Positions 53,052-62,816 of a stretch of DNA of 64,000 nucleotides are shown here, piece by piece. The notes under the pieces were generated by a model, which was given only the letters and a program-made list of their open reading frames with translations, was not told the DNA's origin and did not search any database. This stretch comes from Bacillus sp. E(2018) (GTDB lineage Bacteria; Bacillota; Bacilli; Bacillales; Fictibacillaceae): positions 806,001 to 870,000 of the forward strand of contig NZ_SCOL01000001.1 of the NCBI RefSeq assembly GCF_005503015.1, in the 5' to 3' direction. Both the position numbers and the translations under genes were made by a program. How positions within the stretch are numbered: position 1 is the stretch's first letter; every line of letters starts with the position of its first letter.

Positions 53052-54257
53052 ATGTCAACAAGTACAACGTTAGAAAATCGTTCAATTATAAGCTTTCAAG
53101 ATTTTCAAATGCCCGGAAATGTACGTTTTGGAATGGATACCTTTTACTCTCTTCCAGACGAAATCAACAAATTAAACGTGAAAAAAGTGGTCATCATTAG
53201 CGATAAGGGACTGGAGCGAGCAGGGCTCGTTCAGCGCGCCCTGGAATTAGTTGAATCCTCTGGTGTTGAGACGGACGTGTTCACCGGTATCGAGGGGGAA
53301 CCTACATTTTCACTCGTCAAAAAAGCGGTTGCGTATGTGAAGCAGGTAGAAGGCGAGCTCGTTATAGGCATTGGAGGTGGAAGCGCACTTGATGTGGCAA
53401 AAGCAACGGCGGCTCTTGTAGATAAAGAGGATATTAATCCTTATTTAAGTGGTGTGTCCTCCATTGAATCGAGGTCAGTGAAATGCATCTTGCTCCCAAC
53501 TACGTCAGGAACAGGATCAGAAGCCACGATGAACGCCATTTTCGGGGATGAAGAAAAGGAATTGAAACGAGGGATTGTCAGCAAATATCTTCTTCCAGAT
53601 GTGGCCATCATCGACCCAGCTCTGACACTTTCATGCCCGCCAAGGGTGACCGCTGCTTCTGGAGTGGATGCCTTCACGCACGCAATTGAATCGTATGTCG
53701 CCTCAAAAGCAACCCCTCTTACGAGAATGTATGCAGAGAAGGCGATGAAGTTGTTCGTTCCGTCGATTACGAAGGCCGTTCATAATGGCAAGGATTTAGA
53801 GGGACGCATCGGTATGAGTTGGGTCAGCGTATTGGCCGGTGTGTCGCTCGCTAACGCTGGAGTGGGAGCCGTTCATGCACTCGCTTATCCACTCGGCGGA
53901 AGATATCACATTGAACATGGTGTAGCAAATGCCTTACTCATGCCATATGTTTTCAAAGTGACTGGAGTAACGTGCACGAAAGAGATGGTCGAGGTAGCAC
54001 GCTATCTAAATCTCGGGGATTACACGGACCGGCCGCATCAGGCCCTCCAGGCAGTCGTAGGATACTTGTTTGATTTGCTTAAAACACTGGAGCTTCCTAT
54101 ATCGCTCTGTGAGCTTGGGGTGAGAGAAGAAGACTTACCAACCCTTGCCAAACAATCGTCGCAAATCGATCGACTCTTATCCAATACACCGTATCAACTC
54201 ACTGAATCAAAAATTCTAGAGATCTACCAACATGCATGGAAGGGAGTTGAAGCATGA
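53052..54257 (+). CDS. Iron-containing alcohol dehydrogenase
   Basis: 401 residues from ATG 53052 (GAGGAG 8 bases upstream). An upstream in-frame stretch before O3 is not needed. Motifs of group III Fe-ADH: GIGGGSALDVAKA (about 106-118), TTSGTGSEAT (about 150-159), ASGVDAFTHAIESYV (metal ligands Asp and His, about 203-209) and HALAYPLGGRYHIEHGVANALLMP (further metal histidines). It reduces or oxidises aldehyde/alcohol intermediates with NAD(P). It overlaps the ALDH gene by 4 bp. Confidence 0.9.
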   Translation: MSTSTTLENRSIISFQDFQMPGNVRFGMDTFYSLPDEINKLNVKKVVIISDKGLERAGLVQRALELVESSGVETDVFTGIEGEPTFSLVKKAVAYVKQVEGELVIGIGGGSALDVAKATAALVDKEDINPYLSGVSSIESRSVKCILLPTTSGTGSEATMNAIFGDEEKELKRGIVSKYLLPDVAIIDPALTLSCPPRVTAASGVDAFTHAIESYVASKATPLTRMYAEKAMKLFVPSITKAVHNGKDLEGRIGMSWVSVLAGVSLANAGVGAVHALAYPLGGRYHIEHGVANALLMPYVFKVTGVTCTKEMVEVARYLNLGDYTDRPHQALQAVVGYLFDLLKTLELPISLCELGVREEDLPTLAKQSSQIDRLLSNTPYQLTESKILEIYQHAWKGVEA

Positions 54258-55690
54258 TGTTAAAGCAATCTTCTAAAAAGAACCTTTTTATAAATGGCAA
54301 GTGGCAAGAAGCAGGAGATTACTACCAATTGACATCCCCTTATAACGGAAAGTTCCTCGCCAGTGTCCCACTGGCGAACAAAAGGGAAGTGGAAGATGCA
54401 TTAGCAAGTGCTGAAATCGGTGCTATGAAAATGAAAGAGCTGACCTCGTTGGAACGGTCAAATGTCCTTGAACGCGTTTCTAAGCTTTTTGAAGAACGAT
54501 CAGAAGAAGCAGCGGAGATTCTAGCTCTTGAATGTGCAAAACCTATCAAAGCGGCACGTGCAGAAATTGCAAGAACCATAGAAACGTATAAGTTCGCTAG
54601 TGAAGAGGCGAAGCGCATCCATGGCGAAACGATTCCGATGGATGCGGCCAAAAGTGGGAAGGATCGCTTCGCCTACACCATCCGTGAGCCATTAGGGGTA
54701 ATTGCCGCGATTACACCGTTTAATTTTCCATTCAACTTGGTCGCTCATAAGCTTGGACCGGCTTTTGCAGCGGGGAATTCAATCGTTCTAAAGCCTGCGA
54801 ATCAAACACCACTCAGTACCCTATTTACAGCGGAATTATTTGAGCAAGCAGGCTTGCCGGATGGAGCATTGAACGTTGTGACGGGTAGAGGAAGCGTCAT
54901 AGGAGATCAGCTCGTGAGGGATCCCAGAGTCAAAATGGTGACATTTACAGGAAGCGTGGAGGTCGGTCTTGGCATTAAAGAAAAAGCTGGACTAAAAAAA
55001 ATCACCCTTGAACTCGGATCGAATTCAGCTGTCATCATCGATGGGACAGATGATCTTGACGCTGTCGTCGACCGATGTGTGGAAGGCGCTTACGCATTTT
55101 CCGGTCAAGTCTGCATCTCCGTTCAACGAATTTATGTCCAAGAAGAACTCTATGAAACATTTGTAGAACGCTTCGCCGAAAAAGTAAAGCAGCTTGTTAT
55201 AGGGGATCCTCTATCTGAAGGAACTGACCTCTCAGCGATGATCAACGAAACCGAAGCAGAGAGAGTCGAGCGCTGGATTGAGGAAGCAGCAGAGTCAGGT
55301 GCCAACATCACACTTGGTGGAAAACGAATAGGAGCGATTTTTGAGCCTACCATCATCACAGGTGTTTCGTCCACATTATCCATTAGCTGTAAAGAAGCTT
55401 TTGCCCCCGTCGTTACAATTACACCTTACGATTTTTTGGAAGATGTAGTTACCTGTGTGAATGACTCTCAATATGGATTGCAGGCAGGCGTTTATACGAC
55501 CTCCATTCATAAAGCGTTTGACGCGATAGCCGCCCTACAGGTTGGAGGCGTTATGGTCAACGATGTTCCGACATTCCGTGTCGATCACATGCCCTATGGC
55601 GGCGTGAAAAACAGCGGGACCGGTAGAGAAGGCATCAAATATTCAATCGAAGAAATGACCGAACTGAAGCTCGTCACCATCAAATTTTAA
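54254..55690 (+). CDS. Aldehyde dehydrogenase family protein
   Basis: 478-residue NAD(P)-dependent aldehyde dehydrogenase. ITPFNFPFNLVAHKLGPAFAAGNSIVLKPA (about 155-184) is the cofactor region, LELGSNSA (Glu about 251) and GQVCISVQRI (catalytic Cys about 285) are the active site, and EAFAPVVTI is near the C-terminus. It resembles lactaldehyde/succinate-semialdehyde-type ALDHs. It is coupled to the Fe-ADH gene, so the pair probably handles one aldehyde. Confidence 0.9.
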   Translation: MMLKQSSKKNLFINGKWQEAGDYYQLTSPYNGKFLASVPLANKREVEDALASAEIGAMKMKELTSLERSNVLERVSKLFEERSEEAAEILALECAKPIKAARAEIARTIETYKFASEEAKRIHGETIPMDAAKSGKDRFAYTIREPLGVIAAITPFNFPFNLVAHKLGPAFAAGNSIVLKPANQTPLSTLFTAELFEQAGLPDGALNVVTGRGSVIGDQLVRDPRVKMVTFTGSVEVGLGIKEKAGLKKITLELGSNSAVIIDGTDDLDAVVDRCVEGAYAFSGQVCISVQRIYVQEELYETFVERFAEKVKQLVIGDPLSEGTDLSAMINETEAERVERWIEEAAESGANITLGGKRIGAIFEPTIITGVSSTLSISCKEAFAPVVTITPYDFLEDVVTCVNDSQYGLQAGVYTTSIHKAFDAIAALQVGGVMVNDVPTFRVDHMPYGGVKNSGTGREGIKYSIEEMTELKLVTIKF

Positions 55691-55711
55691 AGATAGAAAG
55701 GGAGATTATCT

Positions 55712-56335
55712 ATGCCTACTCAACAACCGAAAGTTAAAAGACACGTTTCAAATGAAAAGATGGAGGGAAACTGGATTGTCCGTTTCAATGACCTAAAGTC
55801 AAAAGCCATCCCACTCATGTTCATAGACAGTATCATCCCCGGGCACCAACGTCTTAATTATGCACTCATTGGGGACACGGCAAGTGAAAACGACAAATAT
55901 TCCCCTGAGATTACAGAGCCTCACGGCTTTCAAATTGGAATGGTCAAGGCACCTCCAGGCAACGGCCCGGCCTACCATACACATGATTATATTGAAGTGT
56001 TCCTTCCGCTTTCTGGTAAATGGAGATTCTATTGGGGGAATAGCGAAGATGAAATTGAAGGAGAAACCATTATTGAAGAATGGGATCTGATTTCTCTCCC
56101 ACCCGGCCTATGGAGAGGGTTTGAAAACATTAGCGATGAGGATGCGTGGATATTTGCTGTATTAGAGCAGCATGAAGTATTTGATGGAAAAGATCCATAC
56201 TGGTCGCCTCAGGTCGTTAAAAAAGCGGCAGAGCACGGTTTCCATGCAGATGAGTTTGGAAAAATGGTTAAACCAGACAACTTTGCGAGCCTTGAGAAAC
56301 AAATGGCTGAGAAACTCAGAGCAGGAGAAAAATAG
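55712..56335 (+). CDS. Cupin-domain protein
   Basis: 207 residues with a cupin barrel at about 65-155: PGNGPAYHTHDYIEVFLPLSGKWRFYWG (metal motif His-x-His...Glu) and DLISLPPGLWRGFENISDEDAW (second motif). The His in the second motif is replaced, because GLWRGF stands where a His is usual, so metal binding may be partial. Cupins in such clusters can be dioxygenases, isomerases or epimerases. Not assigned. It lies in the O3 operon. Confidence 0.78.
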   Translation: MPTQQPKVKRHVSNEKMEGNWIVRFNDLKSKAIPLMFIDSIIPGHQRLNYALIGDTASENDKYSPEITEPHGFQIGMVKAPPGNGPAYHTHDYIEVFLPLSGKWRFYWGNSEDEIEGETIIEEWDLISLPPGLWRGFENISDEDAWIFAVLEQHEVFDGKDPYWSPQVVKKAAEHGFHADEFGKMVKPDNFASLEKQMAEKLRAGEK

Positions 56336-57049
56336 ATGGAAAAGGAAGCACTCGTCTTACTGCCTGGTACGTTATGCGACGAGAAACTGTGGAAACATCA
56401 GTTAGAACATCTAACTGATGTTTCCAACCCCATAGTATGTGTTCTGATCAAAGAAGCAACGATTGAAGAAATGGCTGAGAGGGTCTTAGACGAAGCCCCA
56501 CACCGCTTTGCCCTCGCTGGATTGTCACTCGGTGGAATTGTGGCGATGGAAATCATACGCCAGCAACCGGAAAGAGTAACAAGGCTAGCACTCTTAGACT
56601 CTAACCCCACCAGACCGAGACCGGAACAAAGGAAAAGTTGGGCAGAACTCCGTGCAATGGTTGAGGCGGGACACTTTCAACAAGTGGTACAACAACGTCT
56701 GCTGCCGAACCTCATCCATCCGAGCAGACAAGGAGATCATATGCTCGTATCAACAATCATGGATATGGCAGAAACGATAGGTCCAAACTACTATCTTAAG
56801 CAGCTACATGCTGTAGCATTGCGGTCAGATTATCGGGAAGGTTTACGGGATATTACTGTTCCCACGCTATTATTGGTAGGGAAAGACGACACCGTTTGTC
56901 CCCCGTATCTGCATGAAGAAATGAGTTCGCTCATTAAAAAATCACAATTAGTAGTGGTGGATGAATGTGGACATTTAAGTACCCTAGAGCAGCCTGAAGC
57001 CGTTACGGATGCCCTTCAAAATTGGCTGAGGAGGAAATGCCATGCATAA
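56336..57049 (+). CDS. Alpha/beta hydrolase
   Basis: 237-residue alpha/beta hydrolase: LLPGTLCDEKLWKHQ at the N-terminus (oxyanion hole), nucleophile elbow AGLSLGGIVAMEI (Ser about 64), LLVGKDDTVCPP near 181 (acid) and DECGHLSTLEQPEAV near 211 (His). A lactonase or esterase step is reasonable. The start ATG follows the TAG of the cupin gene. It overlaps the aldolase gene by 8 bp. Confidence 0.83.
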   Translation: MEKEALVLLPGTLCDEKLWKHQLEHLTDVSNPIVCVLIKEATIEEMAERVLDEAPHRFALAGLSLGGIVAMEIIRQQPERVTRLALLDSNPTRPRPEQRKSWAELRAMVEAGHFQQVVQQRLLPNLIHPSRQGDHMLVSTIMDMAETIGPNYYLKQLHAVALRSDYREGLRDITVPTLLLVGKDDTVCPPYLHEEMSSLIKKSQLVVVDECGHLSTLEQPEAVTDALQNWLRRKCHA

Positions 57050-57806
57050 TCGTGTAAAGGAAAAACTTAAGAGCGGAAAAAAAGTCCTTGGTAGTTTCAT
57101 AGGATTCTATTCTCCAAATCTAGTCGAAATCATGGGCTATGCTGGATTCGACTTCATCGTCATAGACGACGAGCATGGCGCATTCAGCCAAACCGAACTG
57201 GAGAACTTGATTAGGACTGCCGAATCAGTTGACCTAGTCCCCATCGTCCGCGTCTCATATGACCCATCCAGTATCCAGAAAGCACTGGACCGTGGAGCGA
57301 AGGGAGTGCAAATTCCGATGGTCAACACAAAGGAAGATGCCATTACCGCTGTCAAACGGGCCAAATTTCCGCCATTGGGAACGAGGGGTGTCGCATACTC
57401 ACACAGAGCCGCCCACTATGGACATCAAGGAGGGGAGTCATTCCTGAATCAATCAGACGAAAACATCCTAGTCATCCCTCATATCGAAACCCATCATGCA
57501 GTGGAAAACATCGAGGATATCATGAGTGTCGACGGCATCGATGCCATCTTTATCGGAACTACAGACCTATCTGTCGACATGGGCTACAAACAACAAGGCG
57601 CCCAACACCCAAACGTTCAACAAACATTGCAACACCTATACCAAAAAGTTCTAGTCAAAGGAATGCCCATCGGAACGGTAGCTGCCGATAGCAAAGGAAC
57701 ACAGCAAGCCTTTGAAAAAGGTAACACCTATGTTTGCGTAGTGGGGAACAACGTGATATTGAATGCATTTAAGGGAGTCGTTGAACGGAAAGAAGTACTT
57801 CGTTAA
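57042..57806 (+). CDS. HpcH/HpaI family aldolase
   Basis: 254-residue class II 2-keto-3-deoxy/4-hydroxy-2-oxo acid aldolase. Motifs: FDFIVIDDEHGAFSQTELENLIRTAES (catalytic His, about 42), PIVRVSYDPSSIQKALDRGAKGVQIPMV (about 69-96), LVIPHIETHHAVENIEDI (metal Glu, about 144) and DAIFIGTTDLSVDMGY (metal Asp, about 175). It splits a 2-oxo acid into pyruvate and an aldehyde, which the ALDH/ADH pair could then process. GAGGAGG precedes ATG 57042. It is the last gene of the regulon. Confidence 0.9.
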   Translation: MHNRVKEKLKSGKKVLGSFIGFYSPNLVEIMGYAGFDFIVIDDEHGAFSQTELENLIRTAESVDLVPIVRVSYDPSSIQKALDRGAKGVQIPMVNTKEDAITAVKRAKFPPLGTRGVAYSHRAAHYGHQGGESFLNQSDENILVIPHIETHHAVENIEDIMSVDGIDAIFIGTTDLSVDMGYKQQGAQHPNVQQTLQHLYQKVLVKGMPIGTVAADSKGTQQAFEKGNTYVCVVGNNVILNAFKGVVERKEVLR

Positions 57807-57820
57807 AAAACAGACGACTA

Positions 57821-57866
57821 AAAATCACCCATCCATTTTTGGTAAGAAATCTGGATGGGTGATTTT
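57821..57866. terminator. Bidirectional terminator
   Basis: Perfect 15-bp stem AAAATCACCCATCCA / TGGATGGGTGATTTT between the convergent aldolase and PadR genes, with A/T runs on both sides. Confidence 0.88.
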
Positions 57867-57875
57867 AGTTTTGCT

Positions 57876-58415
57876 TTATATAGTAGCTTTCTCTATGTCT
57901 GACTTTATATCTTGAAACCATTTTAAGTTTACTACATGGTGAGAACGAGAATTTTCATTCATACGGCGAAAATAATCAATCTTGCCAGGTAATTCCTTAT
58001 GATTCGCTAAGTATTCATCAAGAAGGGCAATTCTGGATTCAGTTTGTTCAATCTGAGATTGGATACATTCTAATAATTTATTGTTATCGAATACATCTGC
58101 AAATAGTAACGTACCATAGATTGGTAATTTTACATATTCGGATTTCGTTCCATATTTGGTCATTAATTGATTGAATTCTTCTAAGCCTAAAGACGTGATT
58201 TTAAAGGTGTGAATGTCACGACCGTTGTTCGGACGTATGTGTTGTGTTTGTTCAATCCAACCTTTTTCTTCAAGTTGTTGCAAATTGTAATAAAATGATC
58301 CTTTCGTAAAGTTAATGATATATTGATAATGACGTTTTTCCATTAAACTTAATAGTTCGTATCCATGAGCGCCAGGGTTTTGTATAAGTAAGCCAAGGAT
58401 TAGTAAGGGAATCAA
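57876..58415 (-). CDS. PadR-family transcriptional regulator
   Basis: 179 residues: N-terminal winged helix PLLILGLLIQNPGAHGYELLSLM (about 3-25), TKGSFYYNLQQLEEKGWIEQ (about 37-56), and a C-terminal helical part (about 110-175) for dimerisation. It matches PadR/Vinculin-like regulators. It overlaps the esterase gene (ATGA, 58412-58415) and is cotranscribed with it. The paired palindromes at 59279-59323 are the likely operator. Confidence 0.85.
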   Translation of the reverse strand: MIPLLILGLLIQNPGAHGYELLSLMEKRHYQYIINFTKGSFYYNLQQLEEKGWIEQTQHIRPNNGRDIHTFKITSLGLEEFNQLMTKYGTKSEYVKLPIYGTLLFADVFDNNKLLECIQSQIEQTESRIALLDEYLANHKELPGKIDYFRRMNENSRSHHVVNLKWFQDIKSDIEKATI

Positions 58416-59254
58416 GATTGCATCACCTCCGCCATTTTTGCTTCAAATTCAGCGTATGTGATTTTACCTAGAGCTAAATTCATACTGTGAATATAAATTT
58501 GTTCCGTTTTGGAATAGTTATTGTTTATTTTTAGGGATTGATCCTCTTCCGAAAGGGGCTCTAAGATATGACACTTTTTCGAAAATGCTTCAAAATAACG
58601 AAAACCGAATTTTCGTTGGGAAACCGCGTTTAAATGAATACCATCCGGATTGGGAGTTAATCCTTCTGCGGATACAAAATAACAATTTTGCTGCTCATGA
58701 GCGAATCGAAGTAATTGTTTGTTGATCTCTTGAAACTCTGATGAGTACTTTCCATAACCTGTTTTTCCTAAGAAATCGCCAAGCTCACCAATCATTACTG
58801 GGACATGATGAAGGTTTAATTCTTTACGTAAAGTTTCAATAATCAAAGATAGCTTTTCGTAATATGTTTCATGCAGCGAATTATGGCTATCACTTTCACC
58901 TTGATGCCAAAGTATGCCACAAATCTGACTGCTTTTCAGAGCAAATCGAGCTTCAGACAAGGCATGTTGAAAGAGAGTACCTTGTGGATGCCAATCGTCC
59001 AAGGAACTGCCACCTTCCGCACAAGGTATCAAACCAATCTGTTCATTCTGGTTGGCTTTTGCAAACGCCTCTGCAAAGGATGCAGCTAGACTTACACCAG
59101 CAACAGGACGATCATAATTAATGGGTTCAGTCATCATTTGCCACTGTCCGTTGCGCAGCATTTTTATATTTTCATTATAGATAGGTTCTACCTCATTCAA
59201 GAACCCTCGACCTGCCATATTTGATTGCCCTAACATTAAAAAAGATTTAATCAT
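58412..59254 (-). CDS. SGNH/sialate O-acetylesterase-type hydrolase
   Basis: 280-residue SGNH carbohydrate-esterase-like protein. Block I is LMLGQSNMAGRG (catalytic Ser 11), GILWHQGESDSHN (about 113-125), and DGIHLNAVSQRKFG holds the Asp/His pair (about 206). The C-terminal segment MNLALGKITYAEFEAKM resembles a SHOCT-like motif. It deacetylates sugars or small esters in related enzymes. No signal peptide is seen, so it acts in the cytoplasm. It is the first gene of the PadR-controlled operon. Confidence 0.85.
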   Translation of the reverse strand: MIKSFLMLGQSNMAGRGFLNEVEPIYNENIKMLRNGQWQMMTEPINYDRPVAGVSLAASFAEAFAKANQNEQIGLIPCAEGGSSLDDWHPQGTLFQHALSEARFALKSSQICGILWHQGESDSHNSLHETYYEKLSLIIETLRKELNLHHVPVMIGELGDFLGKTGYGKYSSEFQEINKQLLRFAHEQQNCYFVSAEGLTPNPDGIHLNAVSQRKFGFRYFEAFSKKCHILEPLSEEDQSLKINNNYSKTEQIYIHSMNLALGKITYAEFEAKMAEVMQS

Positions 59255-59278
59255 ATCATCTTCATTCCTTTACATTAA

Positions 59279-59323
59279 TAGTCTAATTAGACCTATATAT
59301 GATAATAAGGTCTAATTAGACTA
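59279..59323. promoter_or_regulatory. Paired palindromic operator of the PadR/esterase operon
   Basis: Two copies of the perfect palindrome GTCTAATTAGAC (59281-59292 and 59310-59321), 29 bp centre to centre. The larger unit is itself an inverted repeat (TAGTCTAATTAGACCT ... AGGTCTAATTAGACTA). It lies 25 bp upstream of the esterase start and fits two PadR dimers. Confidence 0.75.
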
Positions 59324-59509
59324 TCGTCAACTTGCTACTGCTAGTCATTTTTAATATTTAAACTGCCAGCAAGTATATCCACGTCTAACACTAGGTAAAT
59401 TTGTTACCAAGCGTATAAGGCAGTAACAAATATTTTACATGAGTATAATTTTTTGAGAAAGTAGAGTTACTATAAACAATAAGTAGTGAATAATGATAAA
59501 AAACAATAA

Positions 59510-60262
<753 letters not shown>

Positions 60263-60344
60263 TTTAAGCAATGAAGTTCTAATACTAAATGATTATTTTA
60301 GACTTTCGTGTGCAGGAAAAATTCACATGTAAAAAGGTACAATC

Positions 60345-60380
60345 AACACACTGTTATTCTCAAATAAACAGTGTGTTTTT
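60345..60380 (+). terminator. Terminator after the methionine aminopeptidase gene
   Basis: Stem AACACACTGTT / AACAGTGTGTT followed by a T run. The gap to 60515 shows no other supported gene. Confidence 0.85.
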
Positions 60381-60515
60381 TTATGGAAAGGGTAAACCTC
60401 CTCATTTTTGAGTTAGATCGTGGAATAAGAAAGGATTTGAATATGAGCATCTTGAACTTATTAAGTTATTCAGCAATCGTATTAGAAAATAGATAGGATT
60501 AGGTAAGGTGAGAGA

Positions 60516-61079
60516 GTGATAAATTTATTGGGAACACCAACAATAGAAACGGATCGATTATTTCTAAGAAGAATCGTACGTGAAGATGCGGAAAGTATTT
60601 TTGACCATTGGCTTTCAGACGATCGTGTAATGGATAATTTAATTAAAGGAGCACACAAGTCTCTATCTGAAACAGTCGAGAGAGTAAAAGAAGTCGTAAG
60701 TAACTATGATTCTAAAGAATTTTGTTATTGGGGTATGGAACTGAAAGAAAATGGTAAATTGATCGGAGCCATTGATTTATTCAATTTTGATCAGTCAACC
60801 GAAAATTGTGAAGTGGGTTATTTAATGGGATATCAATGGTGGAACAAGGGATATGGAACTGAAGCGTTGAAAGCTGTTATTGAATTTGGATTTAGGGATA
60901 TGAATATCCACAAAATTTCTGCAGCTCATAATACTGACAACCCAGCCTCAGGAAGGATAATGGAGAAAGTTGGGATGGAGCAAGAAGGAACAATTAAACA
61001 TATGATCCGTAATGCTAAGAATCATTATAAGGATTGTGCTGTCTATGGGCTTCTTCAAGAAGATTACCTTAAAATGTAA
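60516..61079 (+). CDS. GNAT acetyltransferase, RimJ/RimL type
   Basis: 187-residue GNAT starting at GTG 60516 (AAGGTGAG upstream). Motifs TDRLFLRRIVREDA, YQWWNKGYGTEALKAVIEFGF (acetyl-CoA site) and MNIHKISAAHNTDNPASGRIMEK. Close paralogue of the gene at 34490-35062; the layout is collinear along the full length. The substrate is unknown. Downstream of it the possible micro-ORF and the phosphotransferase follow. Confidence 0.88.
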   Translation: MINLLGTPTIETDRLFLRRIVREDAESIFDHWLSDDRVMDNLIKGAHKSLSETVERVKEVVSNYDSKEFCYWGMELKENGKLIGAIDLFNFDQSTENCEVGYLMGYQWWNKGYGTEALKAVIEFGFRDMNIHKISAAHNTDNPASGRIMEKVGMEQEGTIKHMIRNAKNHYKDCAVYGLLQEDYLKM

Positions 61080-61095
61080 TCACAAGAGGTAACAA

Positions 61096-61182
61096 CTGGT
61101 TAAGAAAAGAAGGATCTTTATCTTCATTCTTGCGATTGCATTTTTGATGGGGGTCATAGTAGAACAATGGGTAAACGAATGA
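61096..61182 (+). CDS. Possible membrane micro-ORF with CTG start (28 aa)
   Basis: A frame starting at CTG 61096 (AGAGGT 5 bases upstream) encodes one membrane segment (VKKRRIFIFILAIAFLMGVI) and stops at TGA 61180, overlapping ATG 61179 of the phosphotransferase as ATGA. The overlap is typical of translational coupling. A non-standard start, or a lost start codon of a decayed gene, makes it uncertain. Confidence 0.3.
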   Translation: MVKKRRIFIFILAIAFLMGVIVEQWVNE

Positions 61183-62042
61183 ATCATTATATAGAGCGGA
61201 TTAAAGAAGTCTATCCTGAACTTATCATTGATAATGTTAATGCTAATGATATTGGCCAGAATAACGATGTATTAATAATCAACAATTCTCTTGTATTCAG
61301 ATTCCCTAAGTACGAAAAAGGAATTGTAAGATTAAAAGAAGAAGTTCAAATCTTAGATCATATCAGTGATACAATATCAATTTCAATTCCATACCCAGAA
61401 TATGAGTCATTTGAATTAAATGAACCTGGTAAAGTATTTACTGGATATCGTTTAATTGAAGGTGACCCTTTCTGGAATGAACATTTAGTGAAAGTAAATC
61501 ATGTGGATTCCATGAAACTTGCAAAACAACTTGTAACTTTTCTTATTGAGATTCATTCCGTGTCGAAAAAAACGTTGGTTACGTCTCTAAACTTAATAGA
61601 TAATAACCCATATGAAGACATGAAAGAACTATTTCATACGATACAGAACAAGCTTTTTCAGTTTATCAACGAGAAATCTCAAACGGAGATCTCTTCTTTA
61701 TTTGAGGCTTTTCTTAGTCATAAAGAACCCATAAAAACAACTCTTATACATGGAGATTTTGGAGCTTCGAATATATTATGGAACTCTAAAAACTGTGAAA
61801 TTTCAGGAATAATAGACTTTGGTGGTTCTGGTATTGGTGATCCCGCATATGATTTTGCAGGAATATTGTCAAGTTACGGTATGGATTTCTATAACAAGTG
61901 TATCGATCTTTATCCAAATGGTTCAGAAATAGCTAAACGTGTTACTTTTTATAAAAGCACATTTGCTTTACAAGAAGCATTGCATGGTCTAAAAAATAAC
62001 GATAATGCTGCATTTGAAAACGGGATCAAAGATTATCGATAG
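61179..62042 (+). CDS. Aminoglycoside-phosphotransferase-like kinase
   Basis: 287 residues from ATG 61179; ATG 61167 is an alternative four codons earlier. APH-fold: TTLIHGDFGASNILWNS (catalytic loop, about 189-205) and ISGIIDFGGSGIGDPAYDFAGIL (metal motif, about 212-234). LVFRFPKYEKG near the N-terminus carries the ATP-binding lysine region. It differs from the phosphotransferase at 1297-2088. Substrate unknown; resistance is not implied. Confidence 0.82.
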   Translation: MNHYIERIKEVYPELIIDNVNANDIGQNNDVLIINNSLVFRFPKYEKGIVRLKEEVQILDHISDTISISIPYPEYESFELNEPGKVFTGYRLIEGDPFWNEHLVKVNHVDSMKLAKQLVTFLIEIHSVSKKTLVTSLNLIDNNPYEDMKELFHTIQNKLFQFINEKSQTEISSLFEAFLSHKEPIKTTLIHGDFGASNILWNSKNCEISGIIDFGGSGIGDPAYDFAGILSSYGMDFYNKCIDLYPNGSEIAKRVTFYKSTFALQEALHGLKNNDNAAFENGIKDYR

Positions 62043-62218
62043 TACAAATTCTTAGAACAACCCTGAAAAAAAGTAGGCTTTGAAAAACAGAAAGCAAACA
62101 TAAGAATATATTAATGTACAATTAATTATATTATGTCTTTTCTATCTATTCTTCCGTTTTTTTTAAAAGTCAAACCACAATAGAGAGCTTTTTATATTAA
62201 TAGGTTTGGAATAGATTC

Positions 62219-62246
62219 AAAGGGCTGTTTACTCAGCTCTTTTATT
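62219..62246 (+). terminator. Terminator before the GNAT gene at 62309
   Basis: Stem AAAGGGCTG / CAGCTCTTT (one G-U pair) followed by T-rich sequence. The rest of the 62043-62308 gap shows nothing else. Confidence 0.6.
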
Positions 62247-62308
62247 TATAGAAAGTATGGTTTTTTGATTAGGTTATGAAGTAATACATATAGGCAATAG
62301 GAGAGATT

Positions 62309-62755
62309 ATGATGGCTGAAACACTTGTACCAATGACAATTGATAGAATAGAAAAATGTGTTGAATTATATATAAATGTCTTTAACAAAGAACCCTGGAA
62401 TGAGACTTGGTCATATCAAAATGCTAAAGAAAGACTTACAGATTTAATACATACGCCTAAATTTCTTGGCTATCTATTATATGAAAACGATGCTTTAATT
62501 GGATTCATTGCCGGAAATAGTAAACAATCATATTCAGGATTCACTTTTTATTTAGCGGAATTCTGTATTAGTAATCAAATCCAAGGCAAAGGTTACGGTT
62601 CGAAATTGCTTCTGTATTTAGAAAATGAATTAACGAAAAGAAACATTTCAAGTCTTTATTTATTAACAGCTAATGGAGGACTTGCAGAAGCGTTTTATCT
62701 CAAAAATAACTACTCCATAAATGAGAATAGGGTCGTTATAAAAAAGGATTTATAA
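62309..62755 (+). CDS. GNAT acetyltransferase
   Basis: 148-residue GNAT: VPMTIDRIEKCVELYINVFNKEPWNETW at the N-terminus, FTFYLAEFCISNQIQGKGYGSKLLLYLE (acetyl-CoA site, about 75-102) and AFYLKNNYSINENRVVIKKDL at the C-terminus. The overall pattern is that of small free-standing GNATs. AGGAGAG precedes ATG. The substrate is unknown. Confidence 0.83.
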   Translation: MMAETLVPMTIDRIEKCVELYINVFNKEPWNETWSYQNAKERLTDLIHTPKFLGYLLYENDALIGFIAGNSKQSYSGFTFYLAEFCISNQIQGKGYGSKLLLYLENELTKRNISSLYLLTANGGLAEAFYLKNNYSINENRVVIKKDL

Positions 62756-62816
62756 TTTGTTTACGATTAGAGATTGAATATACAGAATATGATTTATATA
62801 GATGTGGAGTTTTTTT

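Noticed and set aside
60383..60496. 37-codon ORF between the terminator and the GNAT gene
   Set aside because: Starts inside the terminator tail, has no ribosome site and no protein-like pattern.
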